Positions 52,808 to 61,996 of a stretch of DNA of 64,000 nucleotides are shown one piece after another (position 1 is the first letter of the stretch; each line of letters starts with the position of its first letter). The translations under genes and the position numbers were made by a program. This stretch comes from Actinomadura flavalba DSM 45200 (lineage in GTDB: Bacteria; Actinomycetota; Actinomycetes; Streptosporangiales; Streptosporangiaceae): NCBI RefSeq assembly GCF_000374305.1, contig NZ_KB894093.1, positions 310,001-374,000 of the forward strand, written 5' to 3'. The notes below the pieces were generated by a model that worked only from the letters and a program-made list of their open reading frames with translations, searched no databases and was not told the DNA's origin.

Positions 52808-54363
52808 CGCTCGGCCACCCGGCCCCGGGGGCGACCCCGGCGGTGCCGCCGCCGCATCCGCGCCGCTGGGCGGGCCTGGCGGTGCTGTGCGCCAGCCTGC
52901 TCATCGTCACCATGGACATGACGATCCTCAACGTGGCGCTGCCCGAGATCTCGGCCGACCTGCGGCCGTCCTCGGTGCAGCTCCTGTGGATGGTGGACGT
53001 CTACTCGCTCGTCGTGGCGGGCCTGCTCGTCACCGTCGCCGCCCTCGGCGACCGGTGGGGGCGCAAGCGCATGCTCGTGCTCGGCTTCTCGATCTTCGGG
53101 CTGGCGTCGGTCGGCGTGCTGTTCGTGGACAGCCCCGGCGGCGTCATCGCGATCCGGGCGCTGCTCGGCGTCGGCGGCGCGATGATCATGCCGTCGACGC
53201 TGTCGATGATCCGGCACCTGTTCACCGAGCCGCGCGAGCGCGCCACCGCGCTCGGCGTCTGGGCGACGATGGCCGCGCTCGGCAGCGCGCTCGGGCCCGT
53301 CGTCGGCGGCGCCCTGCTGGAGGCGTTCTCCTGGCACTCGGCGTTCCTGTTCAACGTGCCGGTCATGGTGGTCGCCGTCGTCGCGGCGCTGTTCCTGCTG
53401 CCGGAGAGCCGCAGCCCCCGGCCGGGCCGCCGCGACCTGCTCTCCACCGCGCTGATCATCGTCGGGATGGTCACGCTCGTCTACGCGATCAAGCACTTCG
53501 GTAAGGACGGCCTCGCCCACCCCGAGACGTGGGTGCCCGGGATCGTCGCGGCGGTGACGCTGACGTGGTTCGTCCGGCGGTCGCTCACCCAGCGCGACCC
53601 GATGCTGGAGGTCCGGCTGTTCAAGGGGCGGGCGTTCACCGCCGGGACGGTCGGCGCGCTCACCGCGAGCCTCGCCATCGCGGCGACGCTGCTGCTGCTC
53701 GCGCAGTGGATGCAGCTCGTCCAGGGCTACTCGCCGCTGGCCACCGGCGTCCGGCTGCTGCCCATGGCGGTCGCGGCGGCGATCGTCTCGCCGCTGTCGC
53801 CCGCCCTGGCGATGCGCGTCGGCGCCCGGACGGTCCTGGCGGGCGGCCTGGCCGTCAGCGGCGTCGGCTTCATGGTGCTCTTCCTCGGCCCGCAGCCGCT
53901 GGACTATCCGCTCGTCGCGGTGTCGCTGGTGCTGGTCGGCGCGGGCCTGGGCTCGCTGGCCATCGCCTCGGCGGTCATCATGGCGGGCGCCCCGGCGGCC
54001 AAGTCCGGCAGCGCCGCCGCGATCGAGGAGACCAGCTACGAGGTCGGCGCCACGCTCGGCGTCGCCGTCCTCGGCAGCATCGCCGCCGCCCAGTTCCGCT
54101 CCGCCCTGAACCCCGGCGAGCTGACCGCCGACGGCGTCCACGGCCCCGCCGTCGACGCCGCCCGCGAGTCGCTGGCCGGGGCGCTGGAGGTCGCGCACCG
54201 CCTCGGGGACGCCGGGTCCGGCCTCGCCGCCACCGCCCGCGCCGCCTTCACCGACTCACTGGAGACCGCCGGCCTCGCAGGCGGCCTGCTCATGCTCGCC
54301 GCCGCGGCACTCGTCTGGTTCCTCACCCCCCGCGAACTCAGCATCGCGGACGCCGAACACTGA
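52804..54363 (+). CDS. MFS drug exporter, DHA2 family (14 membrane helices)
   Basis: This 519-residue transporter shows the DHA2 layout. Motif A appears as ALGDRWGRKRMLVLG after helix 2, DMTILNVALPEISADL in helix 1, and motif C as ALGSALGPVVGGALLEAFSW in helix 5. About 14 membrane helices can be drawn. It uses the proton gradient to export a drug-like compound. Coupled to the TetR regulator upstream. Confidence 0.94.
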   Translation: MTLGHPAPGATPAVPPPHPRRWAGLAVLCASLLIVTMDMTILNVALPEISADLRPSSVQLLWMVDVYSLVVAGLLVTVAALGDRWGRKRMLVLGFSIFGLASVGVLFVDSPGGVIAIRALLGVGGAMIMPSTLSMIRHLFTEPRERATALGVWATMAALGSALGPVVGGALLEAFSWHSAFLFNVPVMVVAVVAALFLLPESRSPRPGRRDLLSTALIIVGMVTLVYAIKHFGKDGLAHPETWVPGIVAAVTLTWFVRRSLTQRDPMLEVRLFKGRAFTAGTVGALTASLAIAATLLLLAQWMQLVQGYSPLATGVRLLPMAVAAAIVSPLSPALAMRVGARTVLAGGLAVSGVGFMVLFLGPQPLDYPLVAVSLVLVGAGLGSLAIASAVIMAGAPAAKSGSAAAIEETSYEVGATLGVAVLGSIAAAQFRSALNPGELTADGVHGPAVDAARESLAGALEVAHRLGDAGSGLAATARAAFTDSLETAGLAGGLLMLAAAALVWFLTPRELSIADAEH

Positions 54364-54437
54364 AGGCACGGAAGGGGCTCCACCAAGAACCGGCAAATAA
54401 CAGACAGTACGCATGCGGGTGATTACGCTGCGAGGTT

Positions 54438-55130
54438 GTGACGGACCTGCGCACCTCACCGGCCGGGGAGATGTTCTCCGAGCGGGCACGGCGGTATGCC
54501 GCCGAGCGGCCCCTGTATCCCATCCACGTCCTGGAGGCGGGGTGCGGCTGGGGCCCCGGGCTCGACCTCGGTGACCTCGACCACCGCGTGACCGGCGTCG
54601 AACTCGACGTCCCCGGGCTGCGCGAGCACGCCCGGTCCCGCGACGACCTCGGTGCCCGGCACCTGGGCGACCTGCGGACCGTGCCGATGCCGCCGCGCGC
54701 CTACGACATCGTGCACGCGCCCTACCTCGTCGAACGCGTCCCGCACGCCGAACTCGTGCTGGACCGGTTCGTCGCGGCGCTCAAACCGGGCGGGCTGCTG
54801 CTCCTGCGGCTGCGCGACCGCGACAGCGCCTACGGCGTGCTCGACCGGACGCTGCCGCTGCGCTCGCCCGTCGACGCCGCCGCCCCGCCGCCCGCGAGCC
54901 ACTACGACCGGGTCGCCTCGCGGCGCGGCATGCAGTGGTACTGCGTCATGCGGGGCCTCGTGATCGCCGAGGAGCACCTGTCGCACGACGCGCAGAGCGC
55001 CGTGTCGCCGGTCACGCGGGCGCTGTGCCGCACCCTGGCCGCCGCGTCCCGCAACCGCTTCAGCGCCGCCCACAGCGACGTCGCGCTCATCATCCGCAAG
55101 CCCGAGAACCGGTTCGCCCGTGTCATCTGA
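54438..55130 (+). CDS. SAM-dependent methyltransferase (class I), unknown substrate
   Basis: This 230-residue protein has the SAM-binding motif VLEAGCGWGPGLDLG (about 31-45), an acidic residue after strand two (GVELDVPG), and the LKPGGLLLLRL motif of class I methyltransferases. A GTG start with GAGG just upstream is used. It precedes the APS kinase fusion by 15 bp and is probably in the same operon, which may connect methylation with a sulfur pathway. Substrate unknown. Confidence 0.82.
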   Translation: MTDLRTSPAGEMFSERARRYAAERPLYPIHVLEAGCGWGPGLDLGDLDHRVTGVELDVPGLREHARSRDDLGARHLGDLRTVPMPPRAYDIVHAPYLVERVPHAELVLDRFVAALKPGGLLLLRLRDRDSAYGVLDRTLPLRSPVDAAAPPPASHYDRVASRRGMQWYCVMRGLVIAEEHLSHDAQSAVSPVTRALCRTLAAASRNRFSAAHSDVALIIRKPENRFARVI

Positions 55131-55145
55131 CGTCCCGGAGGTGCG

Positions 55146-56726
55146 GTGCGCGGCGCCGGGTCGGTATTTTTCTCAGCGAACCCCCTGATGACCTGGATCA
55201 TCCGCACCGGCCCGCGCCGGGCGGGATCGGAGACCGCGGTGACCGCCGAAGCCGGCCTGGACGAAGTGCTGCGCGACCTGCCCACCTGGGCCCCGGACCC
55301 GGTCGAGCTGGCCGACCTGGAACTGCTGCTGGCGGGGGTCTACGCCCCGCTGCCCGGTTTCCTCGGCTCGTTCGACACCGCGATGGTCATCGCGGGCGGG
55401 CGGCTGGCCGACGGCACGCCGTGGCCGGTCCCGGTCACGCTGACCGTCCCCGCCGAGCTGACCGGCGCCGAGAAGGTCGTCCTCCAGGACCCCGAGGGCG
55501 TCCCGCTCGGCGTCCTCACCGTCACCGAGTCCTGGCGCGAGCCGACGAGCGGCGGGCACCGGCTCGCCGGGCCGGTGCAGGCGCTCCGCGCCCCCGCGCA
55601 CGGACCGTTCCACCGGCTGCGCCGCCGCCCCGACGAGGTCACGTTCGACGGCGACGGCAACGTGCTGGCCGTCGCCACCCGCGAGCCGCTGCACCGCAAG
55701 CGGCTCGGCCAGCTCCGCCAGGTCGCCGAACAGCTCTCCGCGCGGGTCCTGGTGCTGCCGCTGCTCGGCGGACGGCACGACGAGGCCCTGGTGCGCGCGC
55801 TGCTCGCCGTCCGCCGCGAACTGCCCGAAGGCGCCCAGATCGTGCCGGTGCCGCTGCCCGTCCGCGACGCCGACGGCACCGTCACCGCCGAACGCGACCT
55901 GCTGCTCCGCTCGCACGTCGCCGCCGCCTACGGCGCCTCGCACCTGCTCGCCGACGGCGGCGCCGAGGGCACCGCGATCCCCGTCGTCGTCCCCGAGCCG
56001 TGGGGCTACGACGCCGACGTCGAGGTGTGGCGGCCCGTCGCCCGCATCGACCCCGACCACGTCCAGGCCGAACTGACCGCCGAACGGCTCGGTGAACTGC
56101 TCGACCGGGGCGAGCCCGTCCCGGACTGGTTCACCCCGCCCGCCGTCGCCACCGAACTCGCCGTCGCCCGGCCGCCCAAGCTGTCGCGCGGGTTCACGGT
56201 GTTCTTCACCGGCCTGTCCGGTTCGGGCAAGTCCACGGTCGCGCGCGGCCTGACCGACGCCCTGGTGGAACGCCAGGGACGCAACGTGACGCTGCTCGAC
56301 GGCGACGTCGTCCGCCGGATGCTGTCGGCGGGCCTGACGTTCTCCAAGGCCGACCGCGAGCTGAACATCCGCCGCATCGGCTACGTCGCCGCCGAGGTCA
56401 CCCGGCACGGCGGCGTCGCCGTCTGCGCCCCGATCGCCCCGTACGCGGCGACCCGCGCGGAGGTCCGCGCGATGGTCGAGGCCGTCGGGGACTTCCTGCT
56501 CGTCCACGTCGCGACGCCGCTGGAGGAGTGCGAGCGCCGCGACCGCAAGGGCCTGTACGCCAAGGCCCGCGCCGGGCAGATCCCCGAGTTCACCGGCATC
56601 TCCGACCCCTACGAGACCCCGGACGACGCCGCCCTCACCCTCGACACCACCGAACTCTCCACCGACGAGGCCGTCGACCGCGTCCTCACCCTCCTCGTCG
56701 AGGGCGGCTACATCACCGGCGACTGA
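55146..56726 (+). CDS. APS kinase (CysC) fused to degenerate ATP-sulfurylase-like domain
   Basis: The C-terminal part (about 350-526) is an APS kinase: P-loop GLSGSGKSTVARGL, LLDGDVVRRMLSAGLTFSKADRELNIRRIG signature and the lid GLYAKARAGQIPEFTGISDPYE. The N-terminal part (about 45-340) has the fold order of ATP sulfurylase, but its active-site motifs are altered: QTRNPxHRxH reads ATREPLHRKR (residues about 177-186), and GRDHAG reads LADGGAEG. The sulfurylase activity is therefore probably lost. The kinase makes PAPS from APS. Start taken at GTG with GGAGG four bases upstream; an ATG 14 codons later is possible. Confidence 0.88.
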   Translation: MRGAGSVFFSANPLMTWIIRTGPRRAGSETAVTAEAGLDEVLRDLPTWAPDPVELADLELLLAGVYAPLPGFLGSFDTAMVIAGGRLADGTPWPVPVTLTVPAELTGAEKVVLQDPEGVPLGVLTVTESWREPTSGGHRLAGPVQALRAPAHGPFHRLRRRPDEVTFDGDGNVLAVATREPLHRKRLGQLRQVAEQLSARVLVLPLLGGRHDEALVRALLAVRRELPEGAQIVPVPLPVRDADGTVTAERDLLLRSHVAAAYGASHLLADGGAEGTAIPVVVPEPWGYDADVEVWRPVARIDPDHVQAELTAERLGELLDRGEPVPDWFTPPAVATELAVARPPKLSRGFTVFFTGLSGSGKSTVARGLTDALVERQGRNVTLLDGDVVRRMLSAGLTFSKADRELNIRRIGYVAAEVTRHGGVAVCAPIAPYAATRAEVRAMVEAVGDFLLVHVATPLEECERRDRKGLYAKARAGQIPEFTGISDPYETPDDAALTLDTTELSTDEAVDRVLTLLVEGGYITGD

Positions 56727-56797
56727 AACCCCGGCGGCGGCGCACCCGGCGGCGTCCCCTACCCTGGCCTCGGCATTCTCCACTCAACCGATAGGCC

Positions 56798-57709
56798 ATG
56801 CCGATGGACTTCGATCCGACCCTGGCGCTCGGCTCGTTCCTGGTCGCCATCGTCGTCGGGCTCACCGGCATGGGCGGCGGCGCGCTCATGACGCCGATGC
56901 TCGTCACGTTCTTCGGCGTGAGCCCGCTCGCCGCCGTGTCCAGCGACCTCGTCGCCGCCGCCGTCATGAAGCCGGTCGGCAGCGCCGTGCACTACCGGCG
57001 CGGCACGATCGACCTGCGCCTGGTCGGCTGGCTGTGCGCCGGGTCGGTGCCCGCCGCGTTCGGCGGCGTCCTGGTCGCCCGCGCGATGGGCGACGGGGAC
57101 GCCGTGCAGCACTTCATCTCGGTGGCGATGGGCGTCGCGCTGCTGCTCGCGGCGCTCGGGCTCGTGCTGCGCGGCGTCCAGGCGCGCCGGGCCGGGGCCG
57201 ACGACACCGGGCCGCCCCGGCCGGTCACGATCCGGCCCGTCGCGACGGTCGCCGTCGGCGCGGTCGGCGGGCTGGTCGTCGGCATCACCTCGGTCGGCTC
57301 CGGCTCGCTGATCATCGTCGCGCTGCTGGCCCTCTACCCGACGCTGCGCGCCAACCACCTCGTCGGCACCGACCTGCTCCAGGCGGTCCCGCTCGTCATG
57401 GCCGCCGCCCTCGGCCACCTGCTCTTCGGCGACTTCCGGCTGGAGGTCACCGCCGCCCTCCTCGTCGGCTCCATCCCCGGCGTCTACCTCGGCTCGCGGA
57501 TCTCGTCGGTCGCCCCCGCCGACCTCATCCGCCGCGCCCTGGTCTTCGTCCTCATCGCCTCGGCCCTGAAGATGCTCGGCCTGGGCGTCACCCCCCTCGC
57601 CTGGACGATGCTCACGATCGCCGCCATCGCCGGAACCTGGACCGTCATCCGCCGCCACCGCCGGTCCCGCGCGGAGACACCCGTGCCGGAGCCCGCCGAA
57701 CTTCGCTGA
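56798..57709 (+). CDS. TauE/SafE-family membrane permease
   Basis: This 303-residue protein has about eight helices in two repeats, each opening with a Gly-rich segment (VGLTGMGGGALMTPMLV and VVGITSVGSGSLIIVALL) typical of the TauE/SafE/YfcA family. Members export sulfite, sulfoacetate or related anions. It lies 71 bp downstream of the APS kinase gene in the same direction, so a sulfur anion substrate is plausible. Confidence 0.9.
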   Translation: MPMDFDPTLALGSFLVAIVVGLTGMGGGALMTPMLVTFFGVSPLAAVSSDLVAAAVMKPVGSAVHYRRGTIDLRLVGWLCAGSVPAAFGGVLVARAMGDGDAVQHFISVAMGVALLLAALGLVLRGVQARRAGADDTGPPRPVTIRPVATVAVGAVGGLVVGITSVGSGSLIIVALLALYPTLRANHLVGTDLLQAVPLVMAAALGHLLFGDFRLEVTAALLVGSIPGVYLGSRISSVAPADLIRRALVFVLIASALKMLGLGVTPLAWTMLTIAAIAGTWTVIRRHRRSRAETPVPEPAELR

Positions 57710-57785
57710 CCCGCCACCGGCCGCCCCGCGCCGGATACGCTGCTGCCCGGTGTGATCCCCCGAGAACGCCGCCGCGAGGAGAGCA

Positions 57786-58589
57786 TTGAGCACCCCGACC
57801 CCCCAGCGCTGGCCGCACCCCACCGTGGACGTCCTCGGCGTCCGCGTCAGCCGCCTGGACGCCGCCGCGCTGCGCGACCGCGTCGAACGCGCCGTCACCG
57901 AGCGCCGCAAGCTCACGGTGACGTTCGCCAACCCCGACTACGTGCGCCGGGCGCGGCGCGACGCCGGGCTCCAGGCGCTCATGAACGGCTTCGACCTGAA
58001 CCTGCCCGACGGCTGGGGCGTCGTGCTCGCCGCCCGGCTGTTCGGGCGGCCGGTGCCGGGCCGGATGGCCAACGACGACCTCACCGACGACCTGTTCGGG
58101 CAGCCCGCCGCCGAGGGCTGGTCGGTGTACCTGTTCGGCAACGCCCCCGGCGTCGCCGACGAGGCCGCCGCCAACCTCACGCGCTGGTATCCCGGCCTCA
58201 CCGTCGCGGGCACGCAGCACGGGCACTGGGCGCGGGACGGCCGCATCCCCGGCGACACCGCCGAACGGCTCGTCAAGGAGATCAACGCCGCCGCCCCCGA
58301 CATCCTGCACGTGGGCCTCGGCACCCCGCTCCAGCAGGAGTTCGTCGCCGCCCACCGCGACCGCATCGACGCCCCCGTGATCTTCACCTGCGGCGCCTAC
58401 TTCGAGCATCTCGCCGAACGCCGGGAGTACTACCCGGCGTGGGTGCTGCGGCTGCGCGTCGGGTTCCTGTACCGGCTGGCCCGCGAGCCCCGCCGCCTGT
58501 GGCGCCGCTACACCGTCGAGCTGGGCTCCTACCTGGCGCGGGTCGTCCTGCACCGGCTCCGGCACGGCAAGCAGCCCGCGGACGGCTGA
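57786..58589 (+). CDS. WecG/TagA/CpsF-family glycosyltransferase
   Basis: This 267-residue enzyme shows the family motifs FANPDYVRRA, LPDGWGVVLAARLFG (which contains the catalytic Asp), LFGNAPGVADEAAANL, and HVGLGTPLQQEF near the C-terminus. WecG/TagA enzymes add ManNAc or ManNAcA to a lipid-linked GlcNAc, the step after WecA. The start is TTG with GAGGAG upstream. It could use the product of the WecA-like enzyme encoded at 1,733-2,890, and stands before several secreted surface proteins. Confidence 0.92.
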   Translation: MSTPTPQRWPHPTVDVLGVRVSRLDAAALRDRVERAVTERRKLTVTFANPDYVRRARRDAGLQALMNGFDLNLPDGWGVVLAARLFGRPVPGRMANDDLTDDLFGQPAAEGWSVYLFGNAPGVADEAAANLTRWYPGLTVAGTQHGHWARDGRIPGDTAERLVKEINAAAPDILHVGLGTPLQQEFVAAHRDRIDAPVIFTCGAYFEHLAERREYYPAWVLRLRVGFLYRLAREPRRLWRRYTVELGSYLARVVLHRLRHGKQPADG

Positions 58590-58601
58590 CCGCCCGCGCC
58601 G

Positions 58602-58644
58602 ATCTCGGTCGCGCACCGCTTCCCCGGGAAGTCCTGACCGAGAT
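58602..58644 (+). terminator. Possible hairpin after the glycosyltransferase gene
   Basis: ATCTCGGTC (58,602-58,610) pairs with GACCGAGAT (58,636-58,644) around a 25-base loop, 13 bases after the stop codon. The long loop makes it a weak terminator; it may equally be an operator for the next gene. Confidence 0.35.
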
Positions 58645-58702
58645 TCGATCCTGTGGTAGGCAGGGGACGTCCCCGTTACCCGGCCGTCTCCGGAGCCGTC
58701 CC

Positions 58703-59986
58703 ATGTCCCCCCTCGCGCGCACCGCCCTCGCGTCCGTCACGGCGACGTCGCTCGCCGCCCTCACCGTCCTCCTGCCGGCGAACGGCGCCGCCGCCGACCT
58801 CGCGCACTCCAAGATCGTCTCGACGAACCCGGCCGACACGACGCCGCACGTGCTGGACGGCACGGTCCGGGCGCTCGCGGTGGTCGGCACGAAGGTCGTC
58901 GTCGGCGGCACCTTCGAGCAGGTCCGCGAGGCCGGGAAGAGCAAGCCGGTGCTCAACCGGCACAACCTGTTCGCGTTCGACCTCACCACCGGCAAGATCG
59001 AGACGGGGTTCGTGCCGAAGGTGGACGGCGTCGTCCACACGCTCCAGGCGGGGGCGGACGGCACCGTGTACGCGGGCGGGACGTTCAAGAACGTGGGATC
59101 GGTGAAGACCGGCACCCTCACCCGGCTCAAGGTCGCGGGCGGCGCGCCCGTCGCCGCGTTCAAGCCCGCGGTGAACTACCGCGTCAACACGATCGTGCTG
59201 CGCGGCAGCCGGCTCTACGCCGGGGGCTCGTTCACGCTGGCCGGGGGCGCGGCCAGCAGCGGGCTCTCCCGGCTGAACGCCACCACGGGCGCGGCGGACA
59301 AGTCGTTCGCGTTCACGGTCGCCAAGCCGCGCAAGGGCGCGCTGAAGGTGTACCGGATGGCGGTGGACGCCAAGGACACCAAGCTCGTCGTCAACGGCAC
59401 GTTCACCGAGGTGAACAAGAAGCGCCGCTACCAGATCGCGATGATCGACACCGGCAGCGGCACGGCGAAGCTGTCCACTTGGGCCACCGAGCGCTACGCG
59501 ACGTCCTGCAACCTCGACGCGTTCGACACCTACATGCGCGGCATGGACTTCTCCCCCGACGGCAAGTACTTCGTCGTGGTGACGACGGGCGGCGGCTACG
59601 GCACCTCGCAGCTCTGCGACTCCGCCGCGCGCTGGGAGACCGCGCGCACCGGCTCGGGCCAGAAGCCGACCTGGGTGAACTGGACGGGCGGCGACACGCT
59701 GCTGTCCACGTCGGTGACGGGCGCGGCGGTGTACGTCGGCGGCCACCAGCGCTGGCTGAACAACCCGTACGGGCGCGACTTCGCCGGTCCGGGCGCGGTG
59801 TCGCGGCCCGGCATCGCGGCGATCGACCCGGCGACCGGCAAGGCGCTGTCGTGGAACCCGACCCGCACGCTCGGGCACGGCGTGGAGGCCCTGGTCGCGA
59901 CGCCGAAGGGGCTGCTCGTCGGCAGCGACACCGACCAGCTCGGCAAGGAGTACCACGGCCGGATCGGGATGTTCCCGCTTGGTTGA
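58703..59986 (+). CDS. Secreted beta-propeller protein (DUF5122-like repeats)
   Basis: This 427-residue protein has a signal peptide (1-32, ending GAAA) and repeated blades marked by VVVGGTFEQV, VYAGGTFKNVG, LYAGGSFTLAGG, VVNGTFTEVN and VYVGGHQRWL. This spacing matches DUF5122/delta-60-like propellers. Two cysteines occur in TSCNLDAFD and SQLCDSA. It acts outside the cell, probably binding a ligand or surface polymer. The start has CGGAG upstream. It is followed by another secreted protein gene. Confidence 0.82.
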   Translation: MSPLARTALASVTATSLAALTVLLPANGAAADLAHSKIVSTNPADTTPHVLDGTVRALAVVGTKVVVGGTFEQVREAGKSKPVLNRHNLFAFDLTTGKIETGFVPKVDGVVHTLQAGADGTVYAGGTFKNVGSVKTGTLTRLKVAGGAPVAAFKPAVNYRVNTIVLRGSRLYAGGSFTLAGGAASSGLSRLNATTGAADKSFAFTVAKPRKGALKVYRMAVDAKDTKLVVNGTFTEVNKKRRYQIAMIDTGSGTAKLSTWATERYATSCNLDAFDTYMRGMDFSPDGKYFVVVTTGGGYGTSQLCDSAARWETARTGSGQKPTWVNWTGGDTLLSTSVTGAAVYVGGHQRWLNNPYGRDFAGPGAVSRPGIAAIDPATGKALSWNPTRTLGHGVEALVATPKGLLVGSDTDQLGKEYHGRIGMFPLG

Positions 59987-60105
59987 GCCGGATGTGGCCT
60001 ATGCCGTTCTTGGTGAGTTGAGTATCCCTTCGAGAGGGAAACGTCTAGGCTGACGCGCCAACCCACCGGGGTCACGTCCCCCGGCGCGACACAGAAGGGG
60101 CGGCC

Positions 60106-61806
60106 GTGCCGAACCGCGACCCTCGTGACGCCCGCGACGCTCGTCCAGCGGGCCATCACCGACCCGACCCGCGCCATTCGCAGCCGGTGCCGCCCATGCG
60201 GCACCGGCGCAGGCGCCCCCGAACCGGCGGACGGCTCCTGCCCACCGTCGCGATCGGCTCCGCCGCCGTCGTCGGCGGCTCGCTCGTCGCCGTCGCCCTC
60301 AGCGACGGCGGACGCGACGCCGACGCGCGCACGACGGGCGGCGGACGGTCCACGGTCCTGACCTCCGTGGCCGACACCTACGTCGTGCGGGAACGCCCCA
60401 CGCAGGGCCACGGGGACGCCCGGAAGATCACCGCCTCGGTCTGGCCGGAGTGGAACACCGAGGCGTACGTCGCGTTCGACGTGCCGGAGGGCGCGCCGCG
60501 CATCCGGGGCGCCCGCGTCGTCGTGACGTTCGAGCAGGCCGTGCACCGGCCGGAGAAGATCGAGCTGCGGACGCTGCCGACGAGCTGGGACGAGCGCGAG
60601 ACCTCCTGGCAGAACCGGCCGGAGAAGGGCCGCGTCGTCGCGACCGTCACCGCGCGGGGCGACCGCGTCGTCTTCGACGTCGGGTCGGTCATCGACGGCC
60701 CCGGCCGGTACGCGTTCGCGATCACCAACCCCGGCAGCCGGTCGGCGGCGTCCCTGCACGCGCGCGAGTCCGGGCGCAAGGGCCCGCGGCTGATCCTGGA
60801 CACCCGGGGCCGGTTCCGGTTCCGTCCGCCCGCGCGGCCGACGCCGCCGCCGACGCCGCCGGTGGTCACCCTGCCCGAGGAGCCGGAGGCGCCGGTCGCG
60901 ACCGCGGCCCCCGTCTCGCCCCGGCCCGCTCCGACGCGCACGCGGACGCCGCGGCCCACGACGTCCCCGTCGGCGCCGCCGTCCGTGAGCCCGCGCCCGT
61001 CCGCGCCGCCCAAGCCCGGCGGCAAGACCATGTGCGGCGTCTCGCTGGAGCTGCGCAACGGCGAGTCGTACGAGTCGGCGCTGCGGCGCGCCGACAGCGA
61101 CTACGGCGGGCTGGAGACCGTGCGGCTGTTCTACCGGGGCGTGCCGCCGGCGTGGCCGGGCAAGCCGGACCTCGGCAAGCGCCCGCCGATCATCTCGTTC
61201 AAGTTCGCGCCGAAGGACGTCCTGGCGGGCAGGCACGACGCCGCGATGGCCAAGTGGTTCGCCACCGCGCCGCGCGACCGCGACGTGTACTGGGTGTACT
61301 ACCACGAGCCCGAGGACAACGTCGCGAAGGGCGAGTTCACCGCCGCCGACTACCGGGCGGCGTGGCGTCGCCTGCGGTCGCTGGCCGACCGGGCCGACAA
61401 CCCCCGGCTCAAGGCCACGCTGGTGCTCATGGGCTGGAGTCTGACCGCCGAGTCGCGGCGCAACTGGCGCGACTACTACGCCGGTAAGGACGTCGTCCAG
61501 GTCCTCGGCTGGGACGTGTACAACCTGTCGCACCACAAGGGCCGCTACGACAGCCCGTCGGTGATGTTCGACAAGGTGATCGCGGTCAGCAACGACGAGG
61601 GTCTGCCGTTCGGCATCGCCGAGACCGGCAGCTACCTGATCGCCGGTGACCGCGGCGGGCAGCGCGCCGGGTGGCTGCGCGAGTCCAACGCCTACCTCCA
61701 GAAGCACGGCGCCCTGTGGTCGGCGTACTTCGACCTCGACTGGCCCACGGGCGACTTCCGCCTCCTGGACCCGGCGGGTCAGAAGGCGTGGCGCGACTCC
61801 TGCTGA
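60106..61806 (+). CDS. Secreted glycosidase-like protein: DNRLRE/CBM96 domain, Pro-rich linker, GH26-like barrel
   Basis: This 566-residue protein has a basic N-terminus and signal-anchor helix (about 43-66), a DNRLRE/CBM96-type beta domain (about 80-230: ADTYVVRERPTQGHGD, AYVAFDVP, TSWDERETSWQNRP), a Pro/Thr/Arg linker (about 240-305), and a barrel domain (about 307-566) resembling GH26-type enzymes, with YYHEPEDN (candidate acid/base Glu near 401) and GIAETGSY (candidate nucleophile Glu near 505). It probably cleaves or binds a beta-linked polysaccharide. The GTG start has GAAGGGGC upstream. A strong terminator follows. Confidence 0.82.
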   Translation: MPNRDPRDARDARPAGHHRPDPRHSQPVPPMRHRRRRPRTGGRLLPTVAIGSAAVVGGSLVAVALSDGGRDADARTTGGGRSTVLTSVADTYVVRERPTQGHGDARKITASVWPEWNTEAYVAFDVPEGAPRIRGARVVVTFEQAVHRPEKIELRTLPTSWDERETSWQNRPEKGRVVATVTARGDRVVFDVGSVIDGPGRYAFAITNPGSRSAASLHARESGRKGPRLILDTRGRFRFRPPARPTPPPTPPVVTLPEEPEAPVATAAPVSPRPAPTRTRTPRPTTSPSAPPSVSPRPSAPPKPGGKTMCGVSLELRNGESYESALRRADSDYGGLETVRLFYRGVPPAWPGKPDLGKRPPIISFKFAPKDVLAGRHDAAMAKWFATAPRDRDVYWVYYHEPEDNVAKGEFTAADYRAAWRRLRSLADRADNPRLKATLVLMGWSLTAESRRNWRDYYAGKDVVQVLGWDVYNLSHHKGRYDSPSVMFDKVIAVSNDEGLPFGIAETGSYLIAGDRGGQRAGWLRESNAYLQKHGALWSAYFDLDWPTGDFRLLDPAGQKAWRDSC

Positions 61807-61821
61807 CCGGCTCGTGTCGTC

Positions 61822-61856
61822 CGAAGGCTCCGGCGGTCCCACCGCCGGAGCCTTCG
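61822..61856 (+). terminator. Hairpin terminator after the GH26-like gene
   Basis: CGAAGGCTCCGGCGGT (61,822-61,837) pairs perfectly with 61,841-61,856 around a three-base loop, 16 bases after the stop codon. It is a 16-bp stem with no T-run. Confidence 0.85.
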
Positions 61857-61914
61857 CGCGTTCGCGGCCGGTTCACGCCGGGAAATCGGCACGTTCTGCC
61901 ACCATTTCGACGGA

Positions 61915-61942
61915 TTGACGAACGTCATACGCCGCACATAAC
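61915..61942 (+). promoter_or_regulatory. Probable promoter of the PAP2 gene
   Basis: TTGACG (61,915-61,920) and CATAAC (61,937-61,942) are separated by 16 bases, 54 bases before the start codon. The region is unusually AT-rich for this genome. Confidence 0.45.
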
Positions 61943-61996
61943 AGCCAATCTTACGCAATGTAGGGCATAGCCTGTTGAGAGCGCTAAAGTACAGCA

